NCBI RefSeq assembly: GCF_025150565.1
Contig: NZ_CP102283.1
Span: 1,054,001 to 1,118,000 of the forward strand
Direction: 5' to 3'
Source of the DNA: Granulicatella adiacens ATCC 49175
Lineage (GTDB): Bacteria > Bacillota > Bacilli > Lactobacillales > Aerococcaceae
DNA: 64,000 nucleotides
This document shows positions 37,229 through 47,543 of this stretch, one piece after another. The translations under genes were made by a program, and so were the position numbers. Position 1 is the stretch's first letter; each line of letters opens with the position of its first letter. The notes below the pieces were generated by a model. The model was not told where the DNA came from. It did no database searches and worked only from the letters and a program-made list of their open reading frames with translations.

Positions 37229-39298
37229 TTATTTAACAATTAATGATGTGAAATCTGCTAAATCTAAAATGATTTCAGATAGCAATCCTAAGAATCTTAG
37301 ACGGTTACGACGAGTCGCTTCATCGTCCACCATTACCATATTTTCATTGAAGAAATCATTGATTTTTGGTGCCATTGCTTCTAAATGACTATAAAGTTCT
37401 TCAGGAGTTAATGTTTGTACTTTTGAATGAAGTTCTTTAATAGCTTTTACTAAAGTTCGTTCACTTTCTGTTTCAAGGCGATCTTCTAAAATTTCGCCAC
37501 TCGCATCATCCTGAGCTTTCGCACTAATATTAATAACACGGTTTAATGCCTCTGTAATTCCTTTAAATTCTTCTGATTCAGAAACAGCTGAAAGAACTTT
37601 TGCAGCTTTCAATTGTTCAGGAACTGATGAAGTATGACTGTTTACAATCGCATCGATAATATCATGACGTTTTGTAATTGTTGCAATACGTTGTGCCACA
37701 CGTTCACGAATAAAGCTTAAGATAAACTCTTCAACTTCTTCCTCTTTACCTGATAGGAATTCAGCATAGTCAAGACCTAACAATAGTTTTGTAAAGTCTT
37801 CAATTTCGATGTTCCAATCAAAGGCTGCAAGAATTTGTACAAGTCCCATAACTTGACGACGAAGCGCATATGGGTCATTTGATCCTGTTGGAAGCATTCC
37901 AGCAGCTGTAAAGCTTAAGAAGGTATCCAATTTATCGGCAACTGCAAGTAAAGCGCCTGGTACTGAAGAAGGCAATTCACCATCTGCACTTGTTGGCATA
38001 TAGTGTTCACGGATTGCTTGAGCCACTTCAGGAGTTTCTCCTTGTTTCAAGGCATAGATTTCACCCATGATTCCTTGTAATTCAGGGAACTCACCAACCA
38101 TGTTTGTTACTAAATCGAATTTGTAAATAGAAGCGGCACGTTGCGCTGTGACAACGACATCACTTGGTAAGTTCAATTCTTTTGCAATACGTCCCACAAG
38201 TAATTGCACACGGTCCATTTTCTCTGTCATTGAACCAATCTTGGCATGGAAGTTTAATGTTTCTAATTTCTTCAAGAAAGTTGTCATCGGAATCTTTAAG
38301 TCTTCTTCGTAGAAGAATAATGCATCTTCTAGACGAGCTGTTAACACTTTTTGATTTCCTTTAGCTACATTTTCAATCATGTAGTCATTACCGTTACGTA
38401 CTGAAACGAAGAATGGTAATAATTGTTTTTCCTGGTTATACACAACAAAATAACGTTGGTGTTCTTTCATTGATGTCACTAATACTGGTTCTGGAACGAC
38501 TAAGTATTTTTCATCAAAAGTACCCGCAAATGCTGTTGGGTATTCAAGGATTGAACTTACTTCTTCTAATAAGTCTTCATCGATTGGAATAATCCAGTTA
38601 TTATCTGCAGCTAATTCTTCAATTTGCTTGCGAACTAATGCTTTACGTTCATCTTGGTTCACGATAACGAATTGTTCAGCCAATGCTTTTTCATAGCTTT
38701 CTGGGTTTTCAATCGTTGCTTCTTTTCCTAAGAAACGATGTCCTCTTGAAGTACGTCCAGCTTTTACGTCTAATACGCCGATTTCTTCGATCACTTCATT
38801 GCCGTATAACGCAACAATCCAGTGAATTGGACGTAAGTATTCAAATGTATGAGCTGCCCAACGCATGGTCACTGGGAATTTCATATCTGTAATCACAGAA
38901 GATAAGTTTTTAACCACTTCTTTTGTTGATTTACCAGCGATATGTTGTTTCACATGAATGTATTCAACGCCATTCACTTCTTCAACGTAAATATCATCTG
39001 TTGTTAACCCTTTTCCACGAACAAATCCTTCAGCTGCTTTTGTCCAAGCTCCATCTTTTTGAGCGATTGCAAGAGATGGTCCTTTAAAGATTTCTTCTCG
39101 GTCAGCTTGTTCTTCGACTAAGCCATTTACTCGAACCGCTAATCTTCTAGGAGTTGCAAATGCTTCAAAGGATTCAAATTCTAAGTTTTCATCTTTGAAG
39201 AAGTCTTCTACACGTTTTGCTAATTGTTCAGAGCTTGTTCGAACATATTGAGCAGGTAATTCTTCTAAACCGATTTCTAATAATAATGATTGTGTCAT
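37229..39298 (-). CDS. glyS: Glycyl-tRNA synthetase beta subunit
   Basis: 689 residues. It begins [19 protein letters not shown], the hallmark of the beta chain of bacterial alpha2beta2 GlyRS. An HD-like central region and a C-terminal DALR anticodon-binding-like domain follow. It recognises tRNA-Gly while the alpha subunit activates glycine. It starts 20 bases after glyQ with GGAGGAGAAAGA, under the upstream T-box. Confidence 0.96.
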   Translation of the reverse strand: MTQSLLLEIGLEELPAQYVRTSSEQLAKRVEDFFKDENLEFESFEAFATPRRLAVRVNGLVEEQADREEIFKGPSLAIAQKDGAWTKAAEGFVRGKGLTTDDIYVEEVNGVEYIHVKQHIAGKSTKEVVKNLSSVITDMKFPVTMRWAAHTFEYLRPIHWIVALYGNEVIEEIGVLDVKAGRTSRGHRFLGKEATIENPESYEKALAEQFVIVNQDERKALVRKQIEELAADNNWIIPIDEDLLEEVSSILEYPTAFAGTFDEKYLVVPEPVLVTSMKEHQRYFVVYNQEKQLLPFFVSVRNGNDYMIENVAKGNQKVLTARLEDALFFYEEDLKIPMTTFLKKLETLNFHAKIGSMTEKMDRVQLLVGRIAKELNLPSDVVVTAQRAASIYKFDLVTNMVGEFPELQGIMGEIYALKQGETPEVAQAIREHYMPTSADGELPSSVPGALLAVADKLDTFLSFTAAGMLPTGSNDPYALRRQVMGLVQILAAFDWNIEIEDFTKLLLGLDYAEFLSGKEEEVEEFILSFIRERVAQRIATITKRHDIIDAIVNSHTSSVPEQLKAAKVLSAVSESEEFKGITEALNRVINISAKAQDDASGEILEDRLETESERTLVKAIKELHSKVQTLTPEELYSHLEAMAPKINDFFNENMVMVDDEATRRNRLRFLGLLSEIILDLADFTSLIVK

Positions 39299-39318
39299 TC
39301 TTTCTCCTCCAAACTCTC

Positions 39319-40203
39319 TTATTTCTCTTTTAATAATGGGAATCCTAATGCTTCACGTTCAGCCACGAAAGTTTTCGCGATGGTACGAGCCATCTTACGA
39401 ATACGGCCAAGGAATCCAGCACGGTCAGTTGCAGAAATAATTCCGCGAGCATCCATTAAGTTAAATGCATGAGAGCATTTCAATACATAATCATATGCTG
39501 GGTGCACTAAACCTTTTTCCATTAATACAGTCGCTTCTTTTTCAAAGTCTGTAAATAATTGCATTAATAATTCTGCATTGCTTTCTTCAAAAGCGTATTT
39601 AGAATGTTCATATTCTGGTTGAGTGAAGATATCCCCATATTTAACATCTCCAGTCCATACTAAATCATAAACACTCTCTACTTCTTGAATGTATGAAGCA
39701 AGACGTTCTAAACCATAAGTGATCTCACTTGTTACAGGGTGACATTCTAGTCCACCTACTTGTTGGAAGTACGTAAATTGAGTCACTTCCATTCCGTCAA
39801 GCCATACTTCCCATCCTAAACCAGCGCAGCCTAGAGATGGATTTTCCCAGTTATCTTCTACGAAACGAATATCGTGTTCTAACGGGTTAATTCCAAGAGC
39901 TTCTAAGCTTCCTAAATATAATTCTTGAATATTTTCAGGAGATGGTTTCATCACCACTTGGAATTGGTGGTGTTGGAATAAACGGTTTGGGTTTTCCCCG
40001 TAACGACCATCTGCTGGACGACGTGAAGGTTCCACGTACGCGGCATTCCATGGTTCTGGTCCAATCGCACGAAGGAATGTATAAGGACTCATTGTCCCCG
40101 CCCCTTTTTCAGTATCGTATGCTTGAAGAAGCAAGCATCCTTGGTTAGACCAATAATTTTGTAATGTTAAAATAATTTCTTGAACACTTAATTTTTTTGC
40201 CAT
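39319..40203 (-). CDS. glyQ: Glycyl-tRNA synthetase alpha subunit
   Basis: 294 residues. A class II synthetase catalytic chain with [20 protein letters not shown] at the N-terminus, [16 protein letters not shown], and [20 protein letters not shown]. It forms glycyl-adenylate. The ribosome-binding site is AAAGGAGAACAATT. It is preceded by an 80-residue orphan and the T-box leader, so expression should respond to uncharged tRNA-Gly. Confidence 0.97.
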   Translation of the reverse strand: MAKKLSVQEIILTLQNYWSNQGCLLLQAYDTEKGAGTMSPYTFLRAIGPEPWNAAYVEPSRRPADGRYGENPNRLFQHHQFQVVMKPSPENIQELYLGSLEALGINPLEHDIRFVEDNWENPSLGCAGLGWEVWLDGMEVTQFTYFQQVGGLECHPVTSEITYGLERLASYIQEVESVYDLVWTGDVKYGDIFTQPEYEHSKYAFEESNAELLMQLFTDFEKEATVLMEKGLVHPAYDYVLKCSHAFNLMDARGIISATDRAGFLGRIRKMARTIAKTFVAEREALGFPLLKEK

Positions 40204-40217
40204 AATTGTTCTCCTTT

Positions 40218-40460
40218 CTATTGTGCATTCACTACTGGATAGAATTCATAAATCACTCCAGGAATCACTTCACATTTAACTTCTTTAATCGCTTCATTCT
40301 TTGTTTTAAAGCCGTACATTGAATAGTTTGCACTTGTTTGGAATTCTTCCAACACTTCATCTTCATGGCCAATCACACTGACTTTAATTGGTGCTAAAGA
40401 AACCACCTTCAATTGAAAATCTTTGAATTCTGAAGCTGGAATGACCATTGTAAAATCCAT
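40218..40460 (-). CDS. Small hypothetical protein between the glycine T-box and glyQ
   Basis: 80 residues from the ATG at 40458-40460, preceded by the strong site AAAGGAGG. The sequence ([38 protein letters not shown], ending [10 protein letters not shown]) has no signal peptide, membrane segment or motif I recognise. It sits right after the T-box terminator and 14 bases before glyQ, so it must be made together with GlyRS. The strong RBS and tight spacing argue that it is a real gene. Function unknown. Confidence 0.7.
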   Translation of the reverse strand: MDFTMVIPASEFKDFQLKVVSLAPIKVSVIGHEDEVLEEFQTSANYSMYGFKTKNEAIKEVKCEVIPGVIYEFYPVVNAQ

Positions 40461-40474
40461 ATTATTTCCTCCTT

Positions 40475-40686
40475 TGGCTAAATAAAAAAAGTCCCTATGT
40501 ACACAAAAAGCATACATAGGGACGACTAATCGCGGTTCCACCCTAATTTCTTGGTTTAAAACCAAGCTTCATTGTTGATAGACTCAAGTGCGCCACTTTT
40601 AATGACCCATGATATGGATTCCACCAGCCCATACTCTCTTTGACATTTTATCATTAAAAATCTCACTGTCAACGTCCTATTAATCT
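40475..40686 (-). promoter_or_regulatory. T-box riboswitch leader of glyQS (tRNA-Gly sensing)
   Basis: The T-box core AGGGTGGAACCGCG lies on the minus strand at 40531-40544. Just after it is a terminator with 11-bp arms (40491-40501 and 40513-40523, GTCCCTATGTA) and a U7 tract. Upstream, the stem I region shows AGAGAG and GGCTGGTGG elements. Uncharged tRNA would favour the antiterminator. Glycine specificity is inferred from the downstream glyQS; I could not fix the specifier codon with confidence. Confidence 0.93.
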
Positions 40687-40692
40687 TCCACT

Positions 40693-40721
40693 ATAGTACC
40701 GATAATTGCTTAAAAAGTCAA
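40693..40721 (-). promoter_or_regulatory. Sigma-A promoter of the glyQS T-box operon
   Basis: TTGACT (40716-40721) and TACTAT (40693-40698) with a 17-base spacer on the minus strand, positioned right at the start of the T-box leader. Confidence 0.8.
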
Positions 40722-40746
40722 GTAAAGACAGCGTTTTGCGCTACTC

Positions 40747-41529
40747 TTAATCTTGTCCTCTTTTCTGCATTAACGTTTCCCATTCGACCATCTGATCTAA
40801 GAATTTTTTGCTCTTCAAACGTATGCCCACATACTCATCCATAATGGTGTCAAACAACCGTCTTAATTCACTTGTAGTCTCACCCGATAACTGAATAGAC
40901 CCTATTTGTTTTGGAGTATTCACAAGCGCTAATTGCCTTGCTACGTACAATGCCTTTCTAGACAGTTGCATGCGATACTCATCTTCGTCTAAATGATTCT
41001 TACACAGGCATCCATGCTTTTGAATCGAAAAATCAACTAAGTCCGTATCCCTATTACAAATAACACAATGTTGCCACTCCACTTCGACTCCAAAGTAACG
41101 TAGAATCTTGATTTCAAAGAACCTCAAAATTACTTCTGCATCGATTCCATTATTAATGGCTTCAATAGAGTCCCACAGCAGTTGAAATACCGTCTTATTC
41201 ACTATATGGTCATCCATCACCGCATCTGTTAATTGTGTTAAATACGCTAAAACTGCTTGTGCCTTTACATCTTGTAAGACAATCGTTGCAGGCTTAATAT
41301 CGTGACTATCCTTTAGGAAACTAAACCCATTTTGATGAATATGCCCCAGGAAAGTCGCTCTTGTAAACACCTGTGTTGCAGCCGTTAATGGATGATTGCT
41401 TTGCTGTGCATTTCGTAAAAAGAACATCAACTTTCCGTGGTCTCTCGTCAAAATTTTTACGAGCATATCTTTTTCTCGGTACGTCTGTCTCATTATGACA
41501 ATCCCATCAAAATAGTGGTAATAATCCAT
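40747..41529 (-). CDS. recO: DNA repair protein RecO
   Basis: 260 residues. The N-terminal OB-fold begins with FDGIVIMRQTYREKDMLVKI, and the central part carries the zinc-type motif CVICNRD...CLCKNH. It loads RecA with RecF and RecR and anneals single strands. It follows era by 11 bases, the standard era-recO order. Its stop is 26 bases from the minus-35 of the glyQS promoter, and no terminator is seen between them. Confidence 0.95.
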   Translation of the reverse strand: MDYYHYFDGIVIMRQTYREKDMLVKILTRDHGKLMFFLRNAQQSNHPLTAATQVFTRATFLGHIHQNGFSFLKDSHDIKPATIVLQDVKAQAVLAYLTQLTDAVMDDHIVNKTVFQLLWDSIEAINNGIDAEVILRFFEIKILRYFGVEVEWQHCVICNRDTDLVDFSIQKHGCLCKNHLDEDEYRMQLSRKALYVARQLALVNTPKQIGSIQLSGETTSELRRLFDTIMDEYVGIRLKSKKFLDQMVEWETLMQKRGQD

Positions 41530-41540
41530 TTGATTTCATC

Positions 41541-42449
41541 CTAATCTCTATAGTCTGTCTCTTTATATCCGTATTCTTGTAGATTACTTTTACGTTTACG
41601 CCAATCTTTTTCGACTTTTACCCACAATTCAAGATAAACCTTATTTCCGAGTAATTGTTGAATATCTCGTCTAGCTCTCGTCCCAATTTCTTTCAAGAGA
41701 CGTCCACCTTTACCGATAATAATACCTTTTTGTGATTTTCGCTCCACGATAATATTTGCATAGACATGAACCTTATCAAATTCATCTTTTTGCATTTTAT
41801 CCACTGTTACAGCCACTGAGTGAGGGATTTCTTCCTGTGTTAACTGTAAAATTTTCTCACGAATTAATTCTGAAACCACAAAGTATTCCGGGTGATCGGT
41901 TATTTGGTCTGCTGGATAGTATTGTGGACCTTCGGGAAGAGCTTCTATAAGTGCTTCCATTAATTCGTTCACATTATTTCCTTGTAATACTGAAATTGGG
42001 AATACTCCCGCAAAATCAAGAGCATCTTTATAACTTTCAACACGCTCTAATAACACTTCTGGTGTAACAAGGTCAATCTTATTTAACACTAAAAAAATCG
42101 GTGTCTTAATTCCTTTTAGCTTTTCAATAATGAAGTCGTCTCCTGGCCCACGTTTTTCACTGACATTGACCATAAATAAGACTGCATCCACTTCTTTTAA
42201 AGCAGAATAGGCACTCTTCACCATGAATTCACCAAGCTCATGTTTTGGTTTATGAATTCCAGGCGTATCTAAAAAGACAATCTGAGCGTTATCTTTAGTA
42301 TAGACTCCTTGAATTTTATTTCTTGTGGTTTGTGCTTTATCAGACATAATGGCAATCTTCTGACCTAACACATAGTTCATAAATGTTGATTTGCCGACGT
42401 TAGGTCGCCCCACAATCGCTACAAATCCTGATTTAAATGATTTTGTCAT
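41541..42449 (-). CDS. era: GTPase Era
   Basis: 302 residues. A GTP-binding domain with [20 protein letters not shown] and NKIDLV, followed by a KH domain with [20 protein letters not shown] that binds the 3' end of 16S rRNA. It acts in 30S subunit maturation. It starts after AAGGAGAGAGT and sits between dgkA and recO. Confidence 0.98.
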   Translation of the reverse strand: MTKSFKSGFVAIVGRPNVGKSTFMNYVLGQKIAIMSDKAQTTRNKIQGVYTKDNAQIVFLDTPGIHKPKHELGEFMVKSAYSALKEVDAVLFMVNVSEKRGPGDDFIIEKLKGIKTPIFLVLNKIDLVTPEVLLERVESYKDALDFAGVFPISVLQGNNVNELMEALIEALPEGPQYYPADQITDHPEYFVVSELIREKILQLTQEEIPHSVAVTVDKMQKDEFDKVHVYANIIVERKSQKGIIIGKGGRLLKEIGTRARRDIQQLLGNKVYLELWVKVEKDWRKRKSNLQEYGYKETDYRD

Positions 42450-42458
42450 ACTCTCTCC

Positions 42459-42839
42459 TTAAAAATGAAACCATTTTGGCAAAATTATAATCATCGCAAT
42501 AACGACTGTAAAACCTGCGCTTAACAATACTCCACCTGCTGCAATATCTTTTGCCTTTTTAGCTTCAATATGATATTCCTTTTTCACTAATAAATCTACC
42601 AAATTTTCAACAACTGTGTTTAATATCTCCATGACTAATACTAAAAATATACAAAGTAATATAAAACACCATTCGAGTGCAGTTAGTCCAGAAATGAAAC
42701 TTATCAATATGGCCAACGCCGCCATGGACAAATGAGCTTTCATATTCCGTTCTTCATGAATAACTGTTTTGATTCCGTGTAGTGCATGTTTCATTGAAGT
42801 CAAAAAGGTTGAATTTTTTCCCGTTTGTCTATCCGTCAT
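42459..42839 (-). CDS. dgkA: Undecaprenol/diacylglycerol kinase DgkA
   Basis: A 126-residue membrane enzyme with three helices. The family signature is seen in ALEWCFILLCIFLVLVMEIL followed by NTVVENLVDLL and AKDIAAGGVLLSA. In Gram-positives it phosphorylates undecaprenol, recycling the lipid carrier for wall synthesis. It overlaps the end of ybeY by 11 bases and has a weak ribosome-binding site, suggesting coupled translation. Confidence 0.94.
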   Translation of the reverse strand: MTDRQTGKNSTFLTSMKHALHGIKTVIHEERNMKAHLSMAALAILISFISGLTALEWCFILLCIFLVLVMEILNTVVENLVDLLVKKEYHIEAKKAKDIAAGGVLLSAGFTVVIAMIIILPKWFHF

Positions 42840-43317
42840 TTCTAGTTAACCCATAAGCTTCTAAGATTTCTTGTTGCAATCCTGTCATTTCAGCTTCCTC
42901 TTCTTCAGTTTGATGGTCATAGCCATTTAAATGTAAAAATCCGTGAAGTGCTAAAAATCCAAGTTCTCTTTCAAGCGAATGACCATAATCTTCTGCTTGT
43001 TCTTTTGCACGGTCTAAAGAGATGACAATATCTCCAATTGAAGTCACGAAACTATCATCTTCCTCCATAATTGACTGCATGCTTGCCAAATCATCATCGT
43101 CATCATCCAATGCAAAACTGATAACATCCGTTACTTTATCGATATTTCTAAAATCACGATTGATTTCTCGAATCCGTTCACTAGATACGAAAGAAATACT
43201 ACATTCTTTTGTTTGAGGTATTTTTAGAAAATCTGCTGCAAAAGATACCACCTTATGAACCAGTTCTTGATGACTTTCTGGAACTACTTCTGTTTCATCA
43301 ATAATTTCAATAATCAT
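42829..43317 (-). CDS. ybeY: Endoribonuclease YbeY
   Basis: 162 residues from the ATG at 43315-43317, after AAAGGAGATTTTAAA (a second ATG at 43338 is less well placed). The metal site HGFLHLNGYDH matches the HxxxHxxxxxH signature. RDFRNIDKVTDVISFAL is the other conserved block. It acts in 16S rRNA 3' end maturation and ribosome quality control. It heads the ybeY-dgkA-era-recO cluster. Confidence 0.96.
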   Translation of the reverse strand: MIIEIIDETEVVPESHQELVHKVVSFAADFLKIPQTKECSISFVSSERIREINRDFRNIDKVTDVISFALDDDDDDLASMQSIMEEDDSFVTSIGDIVISLDRAKEQAEDYGHSLERELGFLALHGFLHLNGYDHQTEEEEAEMTGLQQEILEAYGLTRNDG

Positions 43318-43405
43318 TTTAAAATCTCCTTTATTCATGTCACTATTATTTTAACAAACTCCCTACATTATTGGAACTTTGACGAATGTTGAACTAAACA
43401 TTAAA

Positions 43406-43460
43406 TAAAAATGATCCTTTCCCCCAAAATTGTTCATTAAACAATCTTAAAGGAAAGGAT
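43406..43460 (-). terminator. Terminator after pgpH
   Basis: Arms ATCCTTTCC (43414-43422) and GGAAAGGAT (43452-43460) enclose a second small hairpin (ATTGTT/AACAAT). A U-rich tract follows on the minus strand (complement of 43406-43412). The loop is long for a classical terminator. Confidence 0.7.
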
Positions 43461-43468
43461 ACTAACTC

Positions 43469-45661
43469 TTAACTAGGTTTTTTTACAATTTTTGGATACT
43501 CTATTCGCGAATGGAATGTTCCGTTTAGAGAAGCCACAATATTTTTTTCTATAATGGACAACTCTTTCATCGTAATATCACATTCTACAAACTGACCATC
43601 TTCCAAGCGATTCATAATGATAGAATGAACCAAATTCTGAACTTTTTCTAAAGTAGGCTCTTTCATCGCTCGAGTTGCAGCTTCTGCACTATCTACAATA
43701 TTAATGACCGCTGACTCTTTGGTCTGAGGTTTTGGACCAGGATATCTGAAATCCTCTTCGATTGCATCCGGATTTTCTTTTAGGGCTTCTGCATAAAAGT
43801 ATTTCATCAAAGTAGTTCCATGATGTTCTGCACAAATATCAATTACTGATTTTGGTAATTGATGTTCTTTTAAGATTTCTACTCCTTTACGAACATGATC
43901 AAAAATGATTTCTTTTGATTCATAAGGTCCAATCATTTTATGCGGACTTTCCATATGAGCAGGCAAGTTTTCAATAAAGAAGAACGGGTGCTCTGTTTTT
44001 CCAATATCATGATAATAGCTTGCTACTCGTGCTAATTGAGAATCTCCCCCAATTGCCTCAACACAGTTTGCTGAAATATTAGCCACCATTAGACTGTGGT
44101 GATAAGTCCCTGGTGCTTTTGTAATTAAATCTTTTAACAGAGGTTGATTTGGATTAGATAACTCTGCCCATAAAAGAACTGAACTATCTTCAAAAAGATA
44201 AGTTAGATATGGCATTAAAATGACTGGAATTACATATGATAAAAATCCACTAATCGCTGCAAACGCAAATAACCAACCAGATTGAGTAGAAACTAGTTCA
44301 TAATTACTAAAAAATACAAACGGAATCATTAACGAAACAGGAATTACAATTTGTAGAAGTAATTGTTTAAACCAAGATAAGTTTTTCCAATAAACTTCTT
44401 GAACAACTCCTAACCAAGCCGCAAGAGAAAAATAAACAGTTGTTAATGCTATTTCAGTATTGATATTGTCACTACCAAACATAAACCAGACTAAAATCGG
44501 ATAAACTAACATCGCAATAATTGTAAAGAAAAATTTTGAGGTTAACTTATAAATAAGATAGATTAATCCAGCAATTGGAAAAGCAACACCAATATAATCA
44601 ATCCCTCTATTTTGCAAGAACGATAAAATTTTCAACAGAACAGCCCCCATTGAAAAAACAAAAGTAAACACTGTTAATTCATTTAAACGGGTATCCCAGT
44701 CTTTACTTGAAACTCCCACTTTATATCGAAGCGAGAATACTAGAAGACTAACGATAAAGATTCCAAGGAAAATCAAGTAACTATAGAGTTGATGATAATT
44801 GTTTGTTGTTCCATTGATACCGAGTAACTCAAGAATACGTAAATCTTCTTGAGTTATAATATGTCCTTCTTGGATGAGAACTTGACCTTGAAGAATTCTA
44901 ACGGTTGAGACGCTTTGCTTTGCATTCTCTTTTGCACTGTTGGTTGCATCTTTATCCACTACATTATTAGCAACAATGCTATTGGTTAACAATTGTCCTA
45001 ATAATTCACGTTCTGAATCAGAGAATCCACCATTAAACAAAGATCTTTTTGCAACTTCTTGCGCTTGCAACAGATTAGAATCTGTAATAGAAGAAGCCAT
45101 TTGTTCCTTCGTTGCGTCTTCTACAGCCTTCTCATAGCTCTCTAATTTTTCAGAACTAGCCGATAAAAGCTGAACAATAACACTATCTTTAATATACAAA
45201 GCAAAATCTCGAATGGCTTTATTTTCCCTATCTAAACTTTTCTTAAAATAGCTTAATCTATCTTGAATTGTAGCTACTTTTGTAGATGTTTCTCCAGTCG
45301 TTGTGGTAGTTGAATCTCCCCCAAATATTTCGCTTGATGATTTGGCCGCAACCGTTTTAATCGCTTGGAAAAACTGCTTTATCTTATCGATTTGCTGTTG
45401 TTGTTTCGTTTGATCAAATACATAAATATCACCAATACCATCCATCGCCATTTGTTGATTTTTTGCGGTTTGCTCTTTATCCTCAATTGTTCTTGGAGAA
45501 CGAATTGTTTCTTTAGCAACTTGATTTAACTCTAAAGAATAAGAAGTTGGTTGTACATTACTCCATCCTAAAATGAGTAACACTAAAAATGTCATCCCTA
45601 ATAAAGCAGGTAGATAGAGCATTCCTAAAGTTTCTTGAAACTTACGGAGCTTTTGTCTCAC
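43469..45661 (-). CDS. pgpH: 7TM-HD c-di-AMP phosphodiesterase PgpH
   Basis: 730 residues from the GTG at 45659-45661, chosen because GAGGTG lies 6 bases before it; starts further upstream would run deep into phoH. It has an N-terminal membrane helix (about 20-40), an extracytoplasmic 7TMR-HDED domain, seven membrane helices (about 300-480) and a cytoplasmic HD domain with GTYHHSLMVAN, YYHDIGKTEHP and AEHHGTTL. Family members hydrolyse c-di-AMP to pApA. The start overlaps phoH by 20 bases, so expression is coupled. Confidence 0.9.
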   Translation of the reverse strand: MRQKLRKFQETLGMLYLPALLGMTFLVLLILGWSNVQPTSYSLELNQVAKETIRSPRTIEDKEQTAKNQQMAMDGIGDIYVFDQTKQQQQIDKIKQFFQAIKTVAAKSSSEIFGGDSTTTTTGETSTKVATIQDRLSYFKKSLDRENKAIRDFALYIKDSVIVQLLSASSEKLESYEKAVEDATKEQMASSITDSNLLQAQEVAKRSLFNGGFSDSERELLGQLLTNSIVANNVVDKDATNSAKENAKQSVSTVRILQGQVLIQEGHIITQEDLRILELLGINGTTNNYHQLYSYLIFLGIFIVSLLVFSLRYKVGVSSKDWDTRLNELTVFTFVFSMGAVLLKILSFLQNRGIDYIGVAFPIAGLIYLIYKLTSKFFFTIIAMLVYPILVWFMFGSDNINTEIALTTVYFSLAAWLGVVQEVYWKNLSWFKQLLLQIVIPVSLMIPFVFFSNYELVSTQSGWLFAFAAISGFLSYVIPVILMPYLTYLFEDSSVLLWAELSNPNQPLLKDLITKAPGTYHHSLMVANISANCVEAIGGDSQLARVASYYHDIGKTEHPFFFIENLPAHMESPHKMIGPYESKEIIFDHVRKGVEILKEHQLPKSVIDICAEHHGTTLMKYFYAEALKENPDAIEEDFRYPGPKPQTKESAVINIVDSAEAATRAMKEPTLEKVQNLVHSIIMNRLEDGQFVECDITMKELSIIEKNIVASLNGTFHSRIEYPKIVKKPS

Positions 45662-46649
45662 TTTCTTCACCTCGTTCCTTTTCAGTTTCCTTTGGTGCTG
45701 AATATGCATTAATAATTTCAGATACGATTGGATGACGTACAACGTCTCCTGCATCAAATTCTACAAACGCAATTCCATTGATTCCTTTTAGCTTGCGTTC
45801 AGCATCTAAAAGACCACTGGCTTGATGTCCTTTTGGCAAGTCAATTTGAGACTTATCTCCATTGACAATCATTTTTGAACCAAAACCTAAACGAGTTAAG
45901 AACATTTTCATTTGCGCTCTAGTTGTATTTTGAGCTTCATCTAAAATGATAAATGAATCTTCTAGAGTACGCCCACGCATATACGCTAACGGCGCCACTT
46001 CAATGACTCCTCGTTCTAAGAGTCGATTCGTATGTTCCATACCGTATACGGTATAAAGAGCATCGTATAACGGACGTAAATATGGATCTACTTTTTCTTT
46101 TAAGTCTCCTGGTAGGAAACCTAAATTTTCACCGGCTTCAACGGCTGGACGAGTCAAGATTATTTTCTTCACTTCGCCTTTTTTTAATGCTTGAACAGCC
46201 ATCACAACGGCAACGAACGTTTTACCCGTTCCGGCAGGTCCAATCCCAAAGACCACATCAGTCTTCTTAATGGCATGAATGTACTGTTGTTGCCCATATG
46301 TTTTGGCACGAATCGCTTTTCCTGCAAATGTACGGCCAATTTCTTCGTTATATAAATTAACAAAGTAATCCAAAGTACCACGTTTAGCCATCTTCACCGC
46401 AGTGATGATATCTGTTTTAGAAATACTAATCCCACGTGCAATCAAGTCTTGAAGCTGGTTTAGTAGTTCTTTAACTTGAGTAACATTCTCTTCTTCACCA
46501 GTAATAAAGAGTTGCTCTCCACGATGAGTGATTTGTACTTGGAATGAATCTTCAATAAAACGAATATTCTGATCTTGAGAACCAAATAATTGAATTAGTT
46601 GAGGATTATCGCTTAATTCAACACTTGCTTTTACGGTTTCTTTTTCCAA
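45642..46649 (-). CDS. phoH: PhoH-like ATPase
   Basis: 335 residues. It has an N-terminal KH-like segment (about 1-100) and then a PhoH ATPase with Walker A GPAGTGKT, LTRPAVEAGENLGFLPG and Walker B FIILDEAQN. The start is TTG at 46647-46649, preceded by GGAGGATAACTGA; no ATG is available nearby. It is thought to act with YbeY in RNA metabolism and is encoded upstream of pgpH and ybeY as in other Firmicutes. Confidence 0.94.
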   Translation of the reverse strand: MEKETVKASVELSDNPQLIQLFGSQDQNIRFIEDSFQVQITHRGEQLFITGEEENVTQVKELLNQLQDLIARGISISKTDIITAVKMAKRGTLDYFVNLYNEEIGRTFAGKAIRAKTYGQQQYIHAIKKTDVVFGIGPAGTGKTFVAVVMAVQALKKGEVKKIILTRPAVEAGENLGFLPGDLKEKVDPYLRPLYDALYTVYGMEHTNRLLERGVIEVAPLAYMRGRTLEDSFIILDEAQNTTRAQMKMFLTRLGFGSKMIVNGDKSQIDLPKGHQASGLLDAERKLKGINGIAFVEFDAGDVVRHPIVSEIINAYSAPKETEKERGEESETKAP

Positions 46650-46671
46650 TCAGTTATCCTCCAATCCACAC

Positions 46672-47118
46672 TTATTTATTTAAGTGTGCTTTTACTTGTT
46701 CTTTAATGACATTACCGTCTGCTTGTCCTTTTAGAGCTTGCATTACGGCACCCATTAATTTACCGAATTCTTTATGTGTTGTCGCCCCTACTTGTTCAGC
46801 GATTTCAGCAATTTTTGCTTGTACTTCTTCTAAAGAAAGTTGTGCTGGCAAATATTTTTCAACAATCACTAATTCACCTTGTGTTTTTTCAACTAGTTCT
46901 GGTCGATTTGCTTTTTCAAATTCAACAATTGAATCACGACGTTGTTTTGCTTCACGTGATAAAATTGTTAATTCTTCTTCAGCTGTTAGCTCTGATTTTT
47001 TGTCAATTTCAGCCGCTTGAATTGCTGTTTTAATCATACGTAAAACTGCTAATGTTTCTTTATCTTTTGCTTTCATCGCTGTTTTAATATCGTTGTTAAT
47101 CGTTTCTTTTAATGACAT
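46672..47118 (-). CDS. yqeY: GatB/YqeY domain protein
   Basis: 148 residues from the ATG at 47116-47118, after GGAGAGAGAACA. It begins MSLKETINNDIKTAMKAKDK, the usual YqeY start, and is helical throughout. It resembles the C-terminal tRNA-contacting domain of GatB, but its function in cells is not established. It follows rpsU as in many Firmicutes, although a strong terminator separates them here, so it depends on read-through or an unseen promoter. Confidence 0.93.
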   Translation of the reverse strand: MSLKETINNDIKTAMKAKDKETLAVLRMIKTAIQAAEIDKKSELTAEEELTILSREAKQRRDSIVEFEKANRPELVEKTQGELVIVEKYLPAQLSLEEVQAKIAEIAEQVGATTHKEFGKLMGAVMQALKGQADGNVIKEQVKAHLNK

Positions 47119-47153
47119 TGTTCTCTCTCCATTCTTGTATTTCGTTTGATTGA

Positions 47154-47184
47154 TAAAAAAAGACTGGGACCTATAGCCCCAGCC
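47154..47184 (-). terminator. Intrinsic terminator of rpsU
   Basis: 9-bp stem including two G-U pairs (47162-47170 with 47176-47184) and a U7 tract on the minus strand. It lies between rpsU and yqeY. Confidence 0.87.
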
Positions 47185-47213
47185 TGACATAGTCATATGA
47201 TACACAGAGTTGA

Positions 47214-47387
47214 CTAGAACTTGCGTTTACGAGCTGCCTCTGATTTTTTCTTACGTCTTACACTTGGTTTTTCATAAAACTCACGTTTGCGAGCCTCTTG
47301 TAAAGTTCCGGTTTTAGAAACAGTACGTTTGAAGCGACGAAGAGCATCATCAAGTGATTCGTTTTTACGAACAACTGTTTTTGACAT
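47214..47387 (-). CDS. rpsU: 30S ribosomal protein S21
   Basis: 57 residues, beginning [20 protein letters not shown] and ending with the basic SEAARKRKF tail, a clear match to bS21. It binds near the anti-Shine-Dalgarno end of 16S rRNA. The start ATG at 47385-47387 follows GGAGGGAGGGAATAGGAT. It has a perfect consensus promoter and its own terminator, in keeping with high expression. Confidence 0.96.
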   Translation of the reverse strand: MSKTVVRKNESLDDALRRFKRTVSKTGTLQEARKREFYEKPSVRRKKKSEAARKRKF

Positions 47388-47470
47388 ATCCTATTCCCTC
47401 CCTCCGAGCATTTAAAAGTAACTGTTTTCTTTTGAATAGAATAACCAAACAAACGAAATGTCCTTTTTTT

Positions 47471-47499
47471 ATTATAGGAAAGGTTCGCTAAAATGTCAA
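47471..47499 (-). promoter_or_regulatory. Perfect sigma-A promoter of rpsU
   Basis: TTGACA (47494-47499), a 17-base spacer and TATAAT (47471-47476), all consensus, on the minus strand. Confidence 0.92.
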
Positions 47500-47543
47500 T
47501 CAACTTCTATACTGCCTATGAACTTTTTTAGGAAAACCATAAT

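Noticed and set aside
47258-47503. 81-codon minus-strand frame overlapping rpsU
   Set aside because: Out of frame with the clear S21 gene at 47214-47387 and spans the rpsU promoter.
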